Positions 26,324-33,718 of a DNA stretch of 64,000 nucleotides are shown one piece after another. The position numbers and the translations under genes were made by a program. The DNA is from Kocuria rosea subsp. polaris (lineage in GTDB: Bacteria > Actinomycetota > Actinomycetes > Actinomycetales > Micrococcaceae). A model generated the notes under the pieces. The model was not told the DNA's origin and did no database searches. It saw nothing but the letters and a program-made list of their open reading frames with translations. The stretch's first letter is position 1. The number at the start of each line of letters is the position of its first letter. The stretch covers positions 92,430 to 156,429 of the forward strand of contig NZ_LQBK01000042.1 of assembly GCF_001483755.1 (NCBI RefSeq), written 5' to 3'.

Positions 26324-28014
26324 GCGAGTTCACTCTCCTCGACCCGGCGGGTCCACTCGGCGAAGCTTTCGTCCTCGGTCCGCTGGGCCAGGAAGCGGCG
26401 GACCAGTCCCTCGACGTAGTCGGCGAGGTCGTCCTGGAACACCTTCAGCCCGCGCACGGTCCGGCCCAGCTCGGCCTCGGCCCGGTCGTCGTCGGCGAGC
26501 CCGCCGCCCAGGTGGACCTGGTAGCCGGGCTTCTGCCCGCCGTCCTCGGTGGGCAGCAGCTGGCCCTTGAGCCCGATGTCCGCGGTCTGGATGCGGGCGC
26601 ACGAGTTGGGGCAGCCGTTGACGTGCATCGAGATGGGGTGGGGCAGCTCCACGCCGTCGAGCCGCCGCTCGAGCTCGTCGATGGTGTCCGAGGCGGTCTG
26701 CTTGGTCTCGACGATCGCGAGCTTGCAGTACTCGATGCCGGTGCACGCCACGGTCGAGCGGCGGAACGCCGAGGGCTTCGCCTGCAGGTCCAGGGCGTCG
26801 AGGTCCGCGACGGCGCTCTCGACGTCGGCCTCCGCGATGTCGAGCAGCACGAGCTTCTGGTGCGGGGTGGTGCGCAGCCGGTCGGAGCCGTACTTCGCCA
26901 TGACGTCGGCCAGGGCCAGCAGCTTCGCCCCGGAGACGCGGCCCACGCGCGGGGCCACGCCGATGTAGAACCGGCCGTCCTTCTGCCGGTGCACGCCGAT
27001 GTGGTCGCCCGGGGTGGCCGCCTTCTCCGGCGCGGGGCCGTCGGCGAGCTCGTAGCCGAGGTACTCGTCCTGGAGCACCTGCCGGAACTTCTCGGGTCCC
27101 CAGTCCTGGACCAGGAACTTCAGCCGGGCGCGGTTGCGCAGCCGCCGGTAGCCGTAGTCGCGGAAGATGCTCGTGACGCCCTTCCACACCGCGGGGGCCT
27201 GCTCCTCGGTCACGAAGGCGCCCAGGCGCTTGCCGAGGAACGGCACCACGGACAGGGCGCCGCCGACCCACAGGTCGTAGCCGGGGCCGAGCTCGGGGTG
27301 GACGACGCCCACGAACGCGCAGTCGTTGATCTCGTGCACCACGTCCAGGGACGGGTGGCCGGTGATCGCGGTCTTGTACTTGCGCGGCAGGTTGGAGAAC
27401 TCCGGGGAGCCGATCCAGGTGGACTTGATCTGCTCGATCACCGGGGTGGGGTCGATGATCTCGTCCTCGGCGATCCCGGCGAGCGGGGAGCCCAGGATCA
27501 CGCGCGGCACGTCGCCGCAGGCCTCGACCGTGTCCAGGCCGGCGTCCTCGAGCCGGCGCCAGATCTCCGGGACGTCCTCGACGCGGATCCAGTGGTACTG
27601 GATGTTCTGGCGGTCCGTGATGTCGGCCGAGTCCCGGGCGAAGTCCGCGGAGATCTGCCCGAGCACGCGCAGCTGCTCGCGGGTGAGGGCCCCGCCGTCG
27701 AGCCGGACGCGCATCATGAAGTACTCGTCCTCGATCTCGGCGTCGGACAGGGACCCGGTCTTCCCGCCGTCGATGCCCGGGCGGCGCTGGGTGTAGAGAC
27801 CCCACCAGCGGAAGCGCCCGTGCAGGTCCTGCGGGTCGATCGACGCGAAGCCGTGCTTCGAGTAGATCTCCTCGATCCGGGTGCGCACGTTGAGCCCGTC
27901 GTCGGCCTGCTTGAAGACCTCGTTGGGGTTCAGGGGATCCCGGCCGTCGACCTTCCACTGCCCCTCGGGCTTCGGCTTCCGGGCAGCGCGGGGCGCGCGC
28001 GTCGTCTGTGTCAT
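26320..28014 (-). CDS. nirA: Ferredoxin-dependent sulfite reductase
   Basis: A 564-residue siroheme/4Fe-4S enzyme that reduces sulfite to sulfide, of the type called NirA or SirA in mycobacteria. Cluster ligands are Cys424, Cys430, Cys468 and Cys472 (CTGIEYC and NGCPNSC). The start TQTTRAPRAARKPKPEGQWKVDGRDPLN and YTQRRPGIDGG are typical. Electrons come from ferredoxin, plausibly via FprA downstream. No strong Shine-Dalgarno site precedes ATG 28014. It heads a leftward operon in which each gene overlaps or abuts the next. No small ferredoxin (CysX-like) or siroheme gene is present. Confidence 0.94.
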   Translation of the reverse strand: MTQTTRAPRAARKPKPEGQWKVDGRDPLNPNEVFKQADDGLNVRTRIEEIYSKHGFASIDPQDLHGRFRWWGLYTQRRPGIDGGKTGSLSDAEIEDEYFMMRVRLDGGALTREQLRVLGQISADFARDSADITDRQNIQYHWIRVEDVPEIWRRLEDAGLDTVEACGDVPRVILGSPLAGIAEDEIIDPTPVIEQIKSTWIGSPEFSNLPRKYKTAITGHPSLDVVHEINDCAFVGVVHPELGPGYDLWVGGALSVVPFLGKRLGAFVTEEQAPAVWKGVTSIFRDYGYRRLRNRARLKFLVQDWGPEKFRQVLQDEYLGYELADGPAPEKAATPGDHIGVHRQKDGRFYIGVAPRVGRVSGAKLLALADVMAKYGSDRLRTTPHQKLVLLDIAEADVESAVADLDALDLQAKPSAFRRSTVACTGIEYCKLAIVETKQTASDTIDELERRLDGVELPHPISMHVNGCPNSCARIQTADIGLKGQLLPTEDGGQKPGYQVHLGGGLADDDRAEAELGRTVRGLKVFQDDLADYVEGLVRRFLAQRTEDESFAEWTRRVEESELA

Positions 28015-28128
28015 GGCGTCGATTGTTCGCGCGTCCGGCAGGACAGTCACGCCGATCGTCACAAACCGCCATGAACCGTCTCCCCTTGACACAGGGGTGG
28101 ACAGGACGGCCGTCATGTGCCACGACAT

Positions 28129-28168
28129 CGGGCCCCGGCCCCGCCCGGAGGGGCGGGGCCGGGGCCCG
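28129..28168 (-). terminator. Long hairpin downstream of the stress protein gene
   Basis: Perfect 17-base GC-only arms at 28129-28145 and 28152-28168 with a 6-base loop. It lies between the stop of the YflT-type gene and the start of nirA, both leftward, and would insulate the sulfur operon. Confidence 0.65.
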
Positions 28169-28235
28169 AGGGGCCGTCCGGCGCTGCGCTGTGCTGTACT
28201 GCGCCGCTGCGCCGTGCCGTGCCGTGGGCGGGGGC

Positions 28236-28715
28236 TCAGGCCGTGGGCCGCTCCCCGGCGAGGTGCGCCGCCGCGTCGTCGACGTGCTCGGCGTCGACCA
28301 GGACGTCGTAGGCGTCGGCCTCGAAGCCCTGGATGCTGCGGAAGTCCCGGCGCCCGCCGGTCGCCGCGTGGCCCACGAGGCCGAGGACCAGGCCCCAGAC
28401 AGCGCCCAGGGCCACGCCCCACAGCACCACGCTCAGCCAGGCGCCCACGGCGAAGAGGCCGAGGAGCAGACCCACGAAGAGGCCGAGCCACGCGCCGGAG
28501 ACCATGCCGTAGAGGGCGGCCTTCCCGTTGGTCATCCGCCCGGTGACCTGCTCGACCGAGCGCAGGCCGGTGCCCACCACCCGGACGTGCTCCACGGGGA
28601 ACCCGGCGTCGGAGAGCGTGTCGACGATCTCCTGAGCCGCGTCGTAGGTGGGCACGCTGCGGAGGATCCGGTAGTTGCCGGAGGCGGTGGGAGGGATCGG
28701 TGAGGGCTGGCTCAT
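28236..28715 (-). CDS. General stress protein, YflT/17M type
   Basis: A 159-residue protein. The N-terminal domain (about 12-55: YRILRSVPTYDAAQEIVDTLSDAGFPVEHVRVVG) matches the heat-induced stress protein YflT family, and two hydrophobic Gly-rich helices follow (about 68-115) before a hydrophilic end. Such proteins are common in actinobacteria and of unknown biochemical role. AAGGAG lies ten bases before the ATG. Confidence 0.85.
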   Translation of the reverse strand: MSQPSPIPPTASGNYRILRSVPTYDAAQEIVDTLSDAGFPVEHVRVVGTGLRSVEQVTGRMTNGKAALYGMVSGAWLGLFVGLLLGLFAVGAWLSVVLWGVALGAVWGLVLGLVGHAATGGRRDFRSIQGFEADAYDVLVDAEHVDDAAAHLAGERPTA

Positions 28716-29197
28716 GAGGTGTGCACTCCTTCGTGCGGCCGTGCCGCGCGGCGGTGCCGCCGGCCGGCCGCGGTGGTCGATTGGTCGGTGCGGGCGTGCG
28801 CCGCGGTTCGTGCGGAGCCCGCCACCACGTCAACGGGCTCCGTCCGGCCGGTGTTCCGCCGGAGCAGGGCCTCCCGGGCCGGTTCCCGGCGCGTGGCCCC
28901 GGTCCCCGGCCCGGGAGCCGGGGCGGCCCCGGCGCCGGGGTCGCCCGGCGGCCGGGTGCGCGCCCCGGTTCCGGCGGGACCGCGTCCCGGCTCGCGGCGG
29001 GTGTGCGTCCTGGCTTCCGGCGGGTCCGTGCCCCCGGCTCGCGGCGGGTGCGCGTCCCGTCCCGCGGCACGTTCCGGCCGGGACGCGCCCGGACGCGGGC
29101 AGGTAGTGTCGTCCCGGTGGCAACGGTGCCGCCGTCAGCCCGGGAGCGCCCCCTCGTGGAGTCCCGCTCCCTCCCGTCGAGTGCCTGAAGGACCACC
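28716..29197. other. Divergent gap before the purine permease, no gene seen
   Basis: A 482-bp region between the leftward stress gene and the rightward permease. It is extremely GC-rich, lacks a convincing coding frame or ribosome site, and contains an imperfect tandem repeat (28987-29057). The part next to the permease, near 29100-29115, is the only place resembling a -10 box (TAGTGT). Confidence 0.6.
28987..29057. repeat. Imperfect tandem repeat, period 47
   Basis: A 24-base unit beginning CCGGCTCGCGGCGGGTG occurs at 28987-29010 and again at 29034-29057, differing at one base, with a partly similar segment between. Non-coding. Confidence 0.6.
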
Positions 29198-30667
29198 ATG
29201 GCATCCTCCGCTTCCGTCTCCACGGAGACTCCCTCCGGCCCGCCGCGCAACGGCCTGGACCGCTTCTTCAAGATCAGCGAGCGCGGCTCCTCGGTGACGA
29301 GCGAGGTCCGCGGCGGCGTGGCGACGTTCATCGCGATGAGCTACATCGTGGTGCTCAACCCGCTGATCCTCGGCTACGGACCGGACGGCGCCGGCAACGT
29401 CCTGGGCGGCGAGCGCGTCGCCGCGGTCACGGCGCTCGTCGCCGGGGTGCTGACCATCCTCATGGGCGTCGTGGCCCGCGCGCCCTTCGCGATCGCCACC
29501 GGCCTGGGCGTCAACGCGTTCCTCGCCGTGACGATCGTGACCACCCCGGAGCTCACGTGGCCGCAGGTGATGGGCCTGGTGGTGTGGGCGGGCCTGATCA
29601 TGTTCGTCCTGGTCCTCACGGGCTTCCGCACCGCCGTGTTCAACGCCGTGCCGGCCTCTCTGAAGACCGCCATCGTGGTGGGCATCGGGCTGTTCATCGC
29701 CCTGATCGGCTTCGTGAACGCCGGCTTCGTGCGCCGCATCCCGGACGCCGCCGGCACCACCGTGCCCGTGCAGCTCGGCGACGGCGGGACGCTGCTCGGC
29801 TGGCCCATGCTGACGTTCGTGGTCGGCCTGCTGCTGACCGTGGCCCTCATCGTCCGCAACGTCCGCGGCGCCATCCTGATCGCCGTGGTCGCCACGACGG
29901 TCCTCGCCCACGTGCTCGAGGCGGTCGTCCCGTCCGGCTCCTCGGTGGACGCCCCCACCGGCTGGTCGCTGGTCGTGCCCGCGGCCCCCACCTCCTTCGT
30001 GGCGCTGCCGGACCTCTCCCTCGTGGGCTCGGCCGCCCCGCTCGAGGCGTTCCAGAGCCTCGGGGCGCTCGCCGCGGCGCTGCTGATCTTCACCATCCTG
30101 CTCTCGATCTTCTTCGACGCGATGGGCACGATGGTCGGGCTCTCCCAGCAGGCCGGGCTCGTGGGCCGCAACGGTCAGATCCAGAACGTGGACAAGATCC
30201 TGCTCGTGGACGCCGCGGGCGCGATCGCCGGCGGCGCGGGCTCGGTGTCCTCCAACCAGATCTTCGTGGAGTCCTCCACCGGCATCGCCGACGGCGCGCG
30301 CACCGGCCTGGCCAACGTGGTCACCGGCGTGCTGTTCCTGCTCGCCATGTTCATCACGCCGCTGGTCAACGTGGTGCCGTTCGAGGCCGTGGCCCCGGCC
30401 ATGGTCGTGGTGGGCTTCCTCATGGCCAAGCAGGTCGTGCGCATCGAGTGGGACGACTGGGGCCTGTCCGTGCCGTCCTTCCTGACGTTCGCCGTCATGC
30501 CGTTCACCTACTCGATCGCGGACGGCATCGGCGCGGGCTTCGTCTCCTACGTCTTCATCCGGCTCGTGCAGGGCCGGGGCAAAGAGGTGCACCCGCTGAT
30601 GTACGTGGTAGCGGCGGCGTTCGTGGTGTTCTTCGGCAAGGGCGTGGTCGAGGGCTGGATGGCCTGA
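29198..30667 (+). CDS. NCS2 family purine permease (AzgA/PbuG type)
   Basis: A 489-residue membrane transporter with 12-14 helices. DRFFKISERGSSVTSEVRGG and TFIAMSYIVVLNP at the start, IFFDAMGTMVGLSQQAGL in the middle and SSTGIADGARTGLANVVTG identify the AzgA-like branch that imports adenine, guanine or hypoxanthine with protons. No nucleobase enzyme is adjacent, so the exact base is unknown. Confidence 0.92.
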   Translation: MASSASVSTETPSGPPRNGLDRFFKISERGSSVTSEVRGGVATFIAMSYIVVLNPLILGYGPDGAGNVLGGERVAAVTALVAGVLTILMGVVARAPFAIATGLGVNAFLAVTIVTTPELTWPQVMGLVVWAGLIMFVLVLTGFRTAVFNAVPASLKTAIVVGIGLFIALIGFVNAGFVRRIPDAAGTTVPVQLGDGGTLLGWPMLTFVVGLLLTVALIVRNVRGAILIAVVATTVLAHVLEAVVPSGSSVDAPTGWSLVVPAAPTSFVALPDLSLVGSAAPLEAFQSLGALAAALLIFTILLSIFFDAMGTMVGLSQQAGLVGRNGQIQNVDKILLVDAAGAIAGGAGSVSSNQIFVESSTGIADGARTGLANVVTGVLFLLAMFITPLVNVVPFEAVAPAMVVVGFLMAKQVVRIEWDDWGLSVPSFLTFAVMPFTYSIADGIGAGFVSYVFIRLVQGRGKEVHPLMYVVAAAFVVFFGKGVVEGWMA

Positions 30668-30679
30668 GCGCCCCCCTCC

Positions 30680-30735
30680 CCTGCGCGACTCCTCCTGCGC
30701 GAGCCCTCCTGCGCGGGTACTCCTTCCGCGAGGTT
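30680..30735. repeat. 14-base tandem repeat after the permease gene
   Basis: Three units CCTGCGCGACTCCT, CCTGCGCGAGCCCT and CCTGCGCGGGTACT run at 30680-30721, followed by a fourth diverged unit that merges into the long hairpin at 30728. Confidence 0.65.
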
Positions 30736-30786
30736 GCGGACGACGGTGACCGGACGCGTTCCGGTGGCCGTCGTCCGCAACCTCGC
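30728..30786 (+). terminator. Long imperfect hairpin after the permease gene
   Basis: The 19-base arm GCGAGGTTGCGGACGACGG (30728-30746) is exactly complementary to 30768-30786, and pairing resumes after two mismatches (ACCGGA), giving a stem of more than 25 bp with a small loop. It is far longer than an ordinary terminator; it may end the permease transcript or be a dispersed repeat element. Confidence 0.5.
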
Positions 30787-30802
30787 GCCCCGGAGCGGGT
30801 CC

Positions 30803-30822
30803 GGGAGCGGGAGCGGGAGCGG
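30803..30822. repeat. GGGAGC hexanucleotide repeat
   Basis: Three exact GGGAGC units (30803-30820) plus a partial one lie about 20 bases before the YchJ-family start, in the place of its ribosome-binding site. Confidence 0.5.
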
Positions 30823-30844
30823 GGCCGGTGAGAGGATCGGGGGC

Positions 30845-31234
30845 ATGATCGACGACGACGCCCGCTGCCCCTGCGGCACCGGGGAGACCTACGGCGCGTG
30901 CTGCGGCCGCTTCCACGGCGGCCGCCCGGCGCCCACGGCGGAGCTGCTCATGCGCTCGCGGTTCAGCGCCTTCGCCGCCGGGGACGAGTCCTATCTGCTG
31001 GCCACGTGGCACCCGGCCACGCGCCCGGACGCGGTGGGCCTGGACCCCGCGCTGCGCTGGACCCGGCTGGACGTCCACGGGACCACGGGCGGCGGCCCCT
31101 TCGACGACGAGGACCGGGTGGACTTCACCGCCCACTGGCGCGGCGCGGGCGGCGCCCGGGGGACCCAGCGGGAGAGCTCCCGGTTCCGGCGCGAGGACGG
31201 CCGGTGGTACTACGTGGACGGAGTGGTCGCCTGA
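30845..31234 (+). CDS. YchJ family protein (SEC-C-like zinc motif)
   Basis: A 129-residue protein of the UPF0225/YchJ family. The N-terminal metal-binding stretch has CPCGTGETYGACCGRFH (Cys8, Cys10 and Cys-Cys near 18-19), followed by TAELLMRSRFSAFAAGDESYLLATWHPATRP, the family core. Role unknown; SEC-C-type motifs bind zinc. The ATG at 30845 is preferred because the upstream frame runs through the long hairpin and a Gly-Ser repeat. Confidence 0.88.
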   Translation: MIDDDARCPCGTGETYGACCGRFHGGRPAPTAELLMRSRFSAFAAGDESYLLATWHPATRPDAVGLDPALRWTRLDVHGTTGGGPFDDEDRVDFTAHWRGAGGARGTQRESSRFRREDGRWYYVDGVVA

Positions 31235-31244
31235 GCCCGCCGGG

Positions 31245-31610
31245 TCAGGCGTCCTCGGCATCGGCGAGCACGCAGAACTCGTTGCCCTCCGGATCGGCCA
31301 GCACCACCCAGGTCACCTCGGGGCCCTGCCCCACGTCCACGCGGCGGGCGCCGAGGGACTCCAGCCGCGCGACCTCCGCGTCCTGGTCGGTGTCCACCGC
31401 GCGCAGGTCGAGGTGCAGCCGGTTCTTGACCGTCCGGGGCTCGGGGACGAGCACGAAGTCGAGGTGCGGGCCGCGGCCCTCCGCGGGCACGATCCCCACG
31501 TAGCCCTCGGCCTCGCCGTGGACGACGTAGCCCAGGGCGGCGCACCAGAAGCGGGCGAGGGTCTCGGGGTCCCGGCAGTCGACGGCGACGGCGGACAGCG
31601 TGCTGGTCAT
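31245..31610 (-). CDS. VOC family protein (glyoxalase/dioxygenase-like)
   Basis: A 121-residue single-domain protein with the paired beta-alpha-beta pattern of the vicinal-oxygen-chelate fold: LARFWCAALGY, then HLDLRAVD, and VVLADPEGNEFCVL at the end. This GNEFCVL form is common in small actinobacterial VOC proteins of unknown substrate. It lies 9 bp downstream of the SDR gene on the same strand and may be cotranscribed with it. Confidence 0.88.
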   Translation of the reverse strand: MTSTLSAVAVDCRDPETLARFWCAALGYVVHGEAEGYVGIVPAEGRGPHLDFVLVPEPRTVKNRLHLDLRAVDTDQDAEVARLESLGARRVDVGQGPEVTWVVLADPEGNEFCVLADAEDA

Positions 31611-31619
31611 GCGCCCAGC

Positions 31620-32483
31620 CTAGGCCCGGCGCCGCCGCCCGGGAAGGCGCTGCAGGAGCCGCGGCGCGTGCCGCAGGACCGGCCAGTAGGAGCCCGGCAG
31701 GAGCCGCGCCACGAGGTCCGGCAGCACGGCGCTGGGAGCCACGAGCAGCCGTCCGCGGCGCCGCTCCACCGCCCCCAGGATGTCGGCGGCCGCCCGCTCC
31801 GCCGGATAGATCAGCAGCCCCGCGAAGTCCTCGCGGTCCTTCCGGGCCCGCTCCTCGGGCACACCGGCCGGGGTGCGCGCGGTCTCGGCGATCCGGGTCC
31901 GGACCCCGCCGGGGTGGACCACGGTGACCCCCACCCGGCCCGCCAGCTCGTGGCGCAGGCCCTCGCTGAACCCGCGCAGGGCGTACTTGCTCGCGGAGTA
32001 CGCCACCTGCCCGGGCGGGGCGATGAGGCCGAACAGGCTGGAGAGGTTGACCAGGTGGCTGCCGGGGGCGGCGAGCAGGGCGGGCAGCAGCTCGCGGGTG
32101 AGCACCACGGGCGCCCGGAAGTTGATGTCCATGAGCCAGTCGAACTCCTCGGCGGAGACCTGCTCGAAGGTCCCGCCCAGGCCCACCCCCGCGTTGTTGA
32201 CCAGCAGGTCGATCCGCGGGTGCTCGGCGCGGATCCGCCCGGCCACGCCCGGCAGCGCGGACAGCTCGGCCAGGTCGGCGAGGACCGTGCGCACCGGCAG
32301 GTCCGGGTGCCCGGCGCGGACCGCCCCGGCGACTCGCTCGAGTCCCGCCGCGTCCCGGTCGAGGAGCACCAGGTGGGTGCCGCGGGCGGCGAGGCCGTGG
32401 GCGAGCTGCTCGCCGATGCCGGAGGCGGCGCCGGTGAGCACCGCGGTGGCGCCGGGGAAACGGAAGGGTGCGGACGGGGACAC
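31620..32483 (-). CDS. Short-chain dehydrogenase/reductase
   Basis: A 287-residue classical SDR: cofactor motif TGAASGIG (residues 17-24), NNAG, catalytic Ser in LVNLSSLFG and YSASK. It should reduce or oxidise a carbonyl/alcohol with NAD(P). The C-terminal 60 residues are hydrophobic and Arg-rich, a feature of membrane-associated lipid-active SDRs. Upstream lies a copy of the operator also found before the monooxygenase gene. Together with that gene, the hydrolase and the AraC regulator it matches the set encoded at the mycobacterial virS-mymA locus (Rv3085-like SDR). Confidence 0.9.
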   Translation of the reverse strand: MSPSAPFRFPGATAVLTGAASGIGEQLAHGLAARGTHLVLLDRDAAGLERVAGAVRAGHPDLPVRTVLADLAELSALPGVAGRIRAEHPRIDLLVNNAGVGLGGTFEQVSAEEFDWLMDINFRAPVVLTRELLPALLAAPGSHLVNLSSLFGLIAPPGQVAYSASKYALRGFSEGLRHELAGRVGVTVVHPGGVRTRIAETARTPAGVPEERARKDREDFAGLLIYPAERAAADILGAVERRRGRLLVAPSAVLPDLVARLLPGSYWPVLRHAPRLLQRLPGRRRRA

Positions 32484-32581
32484 GGGCTGCTCCTGGGGTC
32501 GTGGCGGGGGCCGGGACGGGGTCGTGGCGCGGGGCGGGCGCGGGGCCCGCTGTCCAGTGTGGGGGCGGACCCGCGCCGCCG

Positions 32582-32608
32582 CTTGACCCTCCGCGACAGG
32601 AAGTTGAC
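32582..32608 (-). promoter_or_regulatory. Candidate AraC-type operator upstream of the SDR gene
   Basis: On the minus strand GTCAAC and GTCAAG are spaced 21 bp start to start, with CTGTCG between them. The layout, including CTGTCG at the same offset, matches the element at 33659-33685. It is about 100 bp before the SDR start and just beyond the end of the AraC gene. Confidence 0.55.
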
Positions 32609-32622
32609 GTCCTGCGACACCG

Positions 32623-33648
32623 TCAGGCGGCCCGGACGCCCCGGCGGCGGACGTCCCGCGGCGGGGCGCCCCACCATCGGCGGGCGCACCGGGTGAGGGC
32701 CGAGGACTCCGAGAGCCCGACCAGCCCGGCGATCTGGCCGAGGGGGACGTCGGTGCTGGTGAGCCAGCGCAGGGCGGCGCTGCGCCGGGTCTCGTCGAGC
32801 ACGGCGCCGAAGGTGGTGCCCTCCTCGGCGAGCCGGCGCTGCAGGGTGCGGGGGTGCAGGTCCAGCGCCCGGGCCACGGCCTCGATCTCCGGGGCCGCGG
32901 TGCCGAGCAGCTGCACCAGCACGCCGCGGACCCGGGGCGCCCACGCGGAGCCGGCCCCGGGGAGCTGGGTGTCGAGGAAGGCGAGCGCCACCTGCCGCAC
33001 CCCGGCGTCCCCGTGCAGCGGCCGGGCGAGCGTGCTCGTGGGCAGGCGCAGGAGGACCTCGGGGCGGCCGGTGCGCACGGGCGCCCCGAAGAACTCCTCG
33101 TAGGCCCGCAGCGGCGCCGCCGGCCGGTGGGCCAGCTCGACCGTGCGCAGCCCGTAGCGGCCTCCCACCAGGGAGGTCAGGGCCCGGTGCAGCAGGCCCA
33201 GGCCGAGGTCGGTGCCCTGGGGGCTGCCCCGCCCGGGGTCCCGGGCGGACGCGGCGGACCCGCCGTAGCGCACCGCCGTCACCCCGCGGGCGCCGTAGGG
33301 GTCCTGCACCAGCGCCAGCTCGAGGGACGGGGCGTGGACGAACAGGTAGCGGGAGGTGCACTCGAGGGCGTCGCGGACCGTCTCCGAGTGGCGGGCGGCG
33401 AGGGCGAGCGGGCCGAGCACGCCCGGGTCCTGCCGGGCGGCGACCCGCAGCCCCAGGTCGGGACAGCCCAGCTCCCGGGCGGCGGTCTCGAGCACCCGTC
33501 CCACGGCCCGCTCCGGCACCAGGAGGTCGTCGGTGTCCAGGGCGGCGCGGGGCAGGCCGGCGGCGTCGGCCAGGGCCTCGGCGCTGCCGCCGAGCTCCGC
33601 GACCGCGGCGCGGAAGCCGCGCAGACCCGCGGACCGGATGACCGTCAT
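32623..33648 (-). CDS. AraC family regulator, VirS-like
   Basis: A 341-residue regulator with the arabinose-binding-like N-terminal domain seen in OruR/VirS-type proteins (GFRAAVAELGGSAEALADAAGLP through VELAHRPAAPLRAYEEFFGAPV) and a C-terminal helix-turn-helix domain (VARALDLHPRTLQRRLAEEGTTFGAVLDETR). Length equals that of mycobacterial VirS (about 340). It is divergent from the monooxygenase gene across 70 bp holding a 21-bp-spaced direct repeat. Start ATG 33648 chosen because upstream in-frame starts lie inside the divergent gene. Predicted activator of the flanking genes and probably autoregulated. Confidence 0.88.
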   Translation of the reverse strand: MTVIRSAGLRGFRAAVAELGGSAEALADAAGLPRAALDTDDLLVPERAVGRVLETAARELGCPDLGLRVAARQDPGVLGPLALAARHSETVRDALECTSRYLFVHAPSLELALVQDPYGARGVTAVRYGGSAASARDPGRGSPQGTDLGLGLLHRALTSLVGGRYGLRTVELAHRPAAPLRAYEEFFGAPVRTGRPEVLLRLPTSTLARPLHGDAGVRQVALAFLDTQLPGAGSAWAPRVRGVLVQLLGTAAPEIEAVARALDLHPRTLQRRLAEEGTTFGAVLDETRRSAALRWLTSTDVPLGQIAGLVGLSESSALTRCARRWWGAPPRDVRRRGVRAA

Positions 33649-33658
33649 GTCGCCCAGG

Positions 33659-33685
33659 GTCAAGCATCTGTCGTCCAGCGTCAAG
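33659..33685 (+). promoter_or_regulatory. Candidate AraC-type operator of the monooxygenase operon
   Basis: GTCAAG at 33659-33664 and again at 33680-33685, two helical turns apart, with CTGTCG in the intervening sequence. It lies 33 bp before the monooxygenase ATG and 11 bp before the regulator ATG on the other strand, fitting a shared control site. Confidence 0.6.
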
Positions 33686-33718
33686 TCTTCCCCCAGGGCG
33701 CCGGGTGATCCTGGAACC

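Noticed and set aside
28085-28090. A perfect TTGACA on the plus strand upstream of nirA
   Set aside because: No -10 box follows at 16-19 bases and no rightward gene starts here; the downstream rightward frame has no support.
28015-28140. A cysteine-rich leader peptide before nirA, as known for some actinobacterial sulfur operons
   Set aside because: I read all three leftward frames and found no short frame with a Cys-rich end and ribosome site; the frames with ATG run on into nirA.
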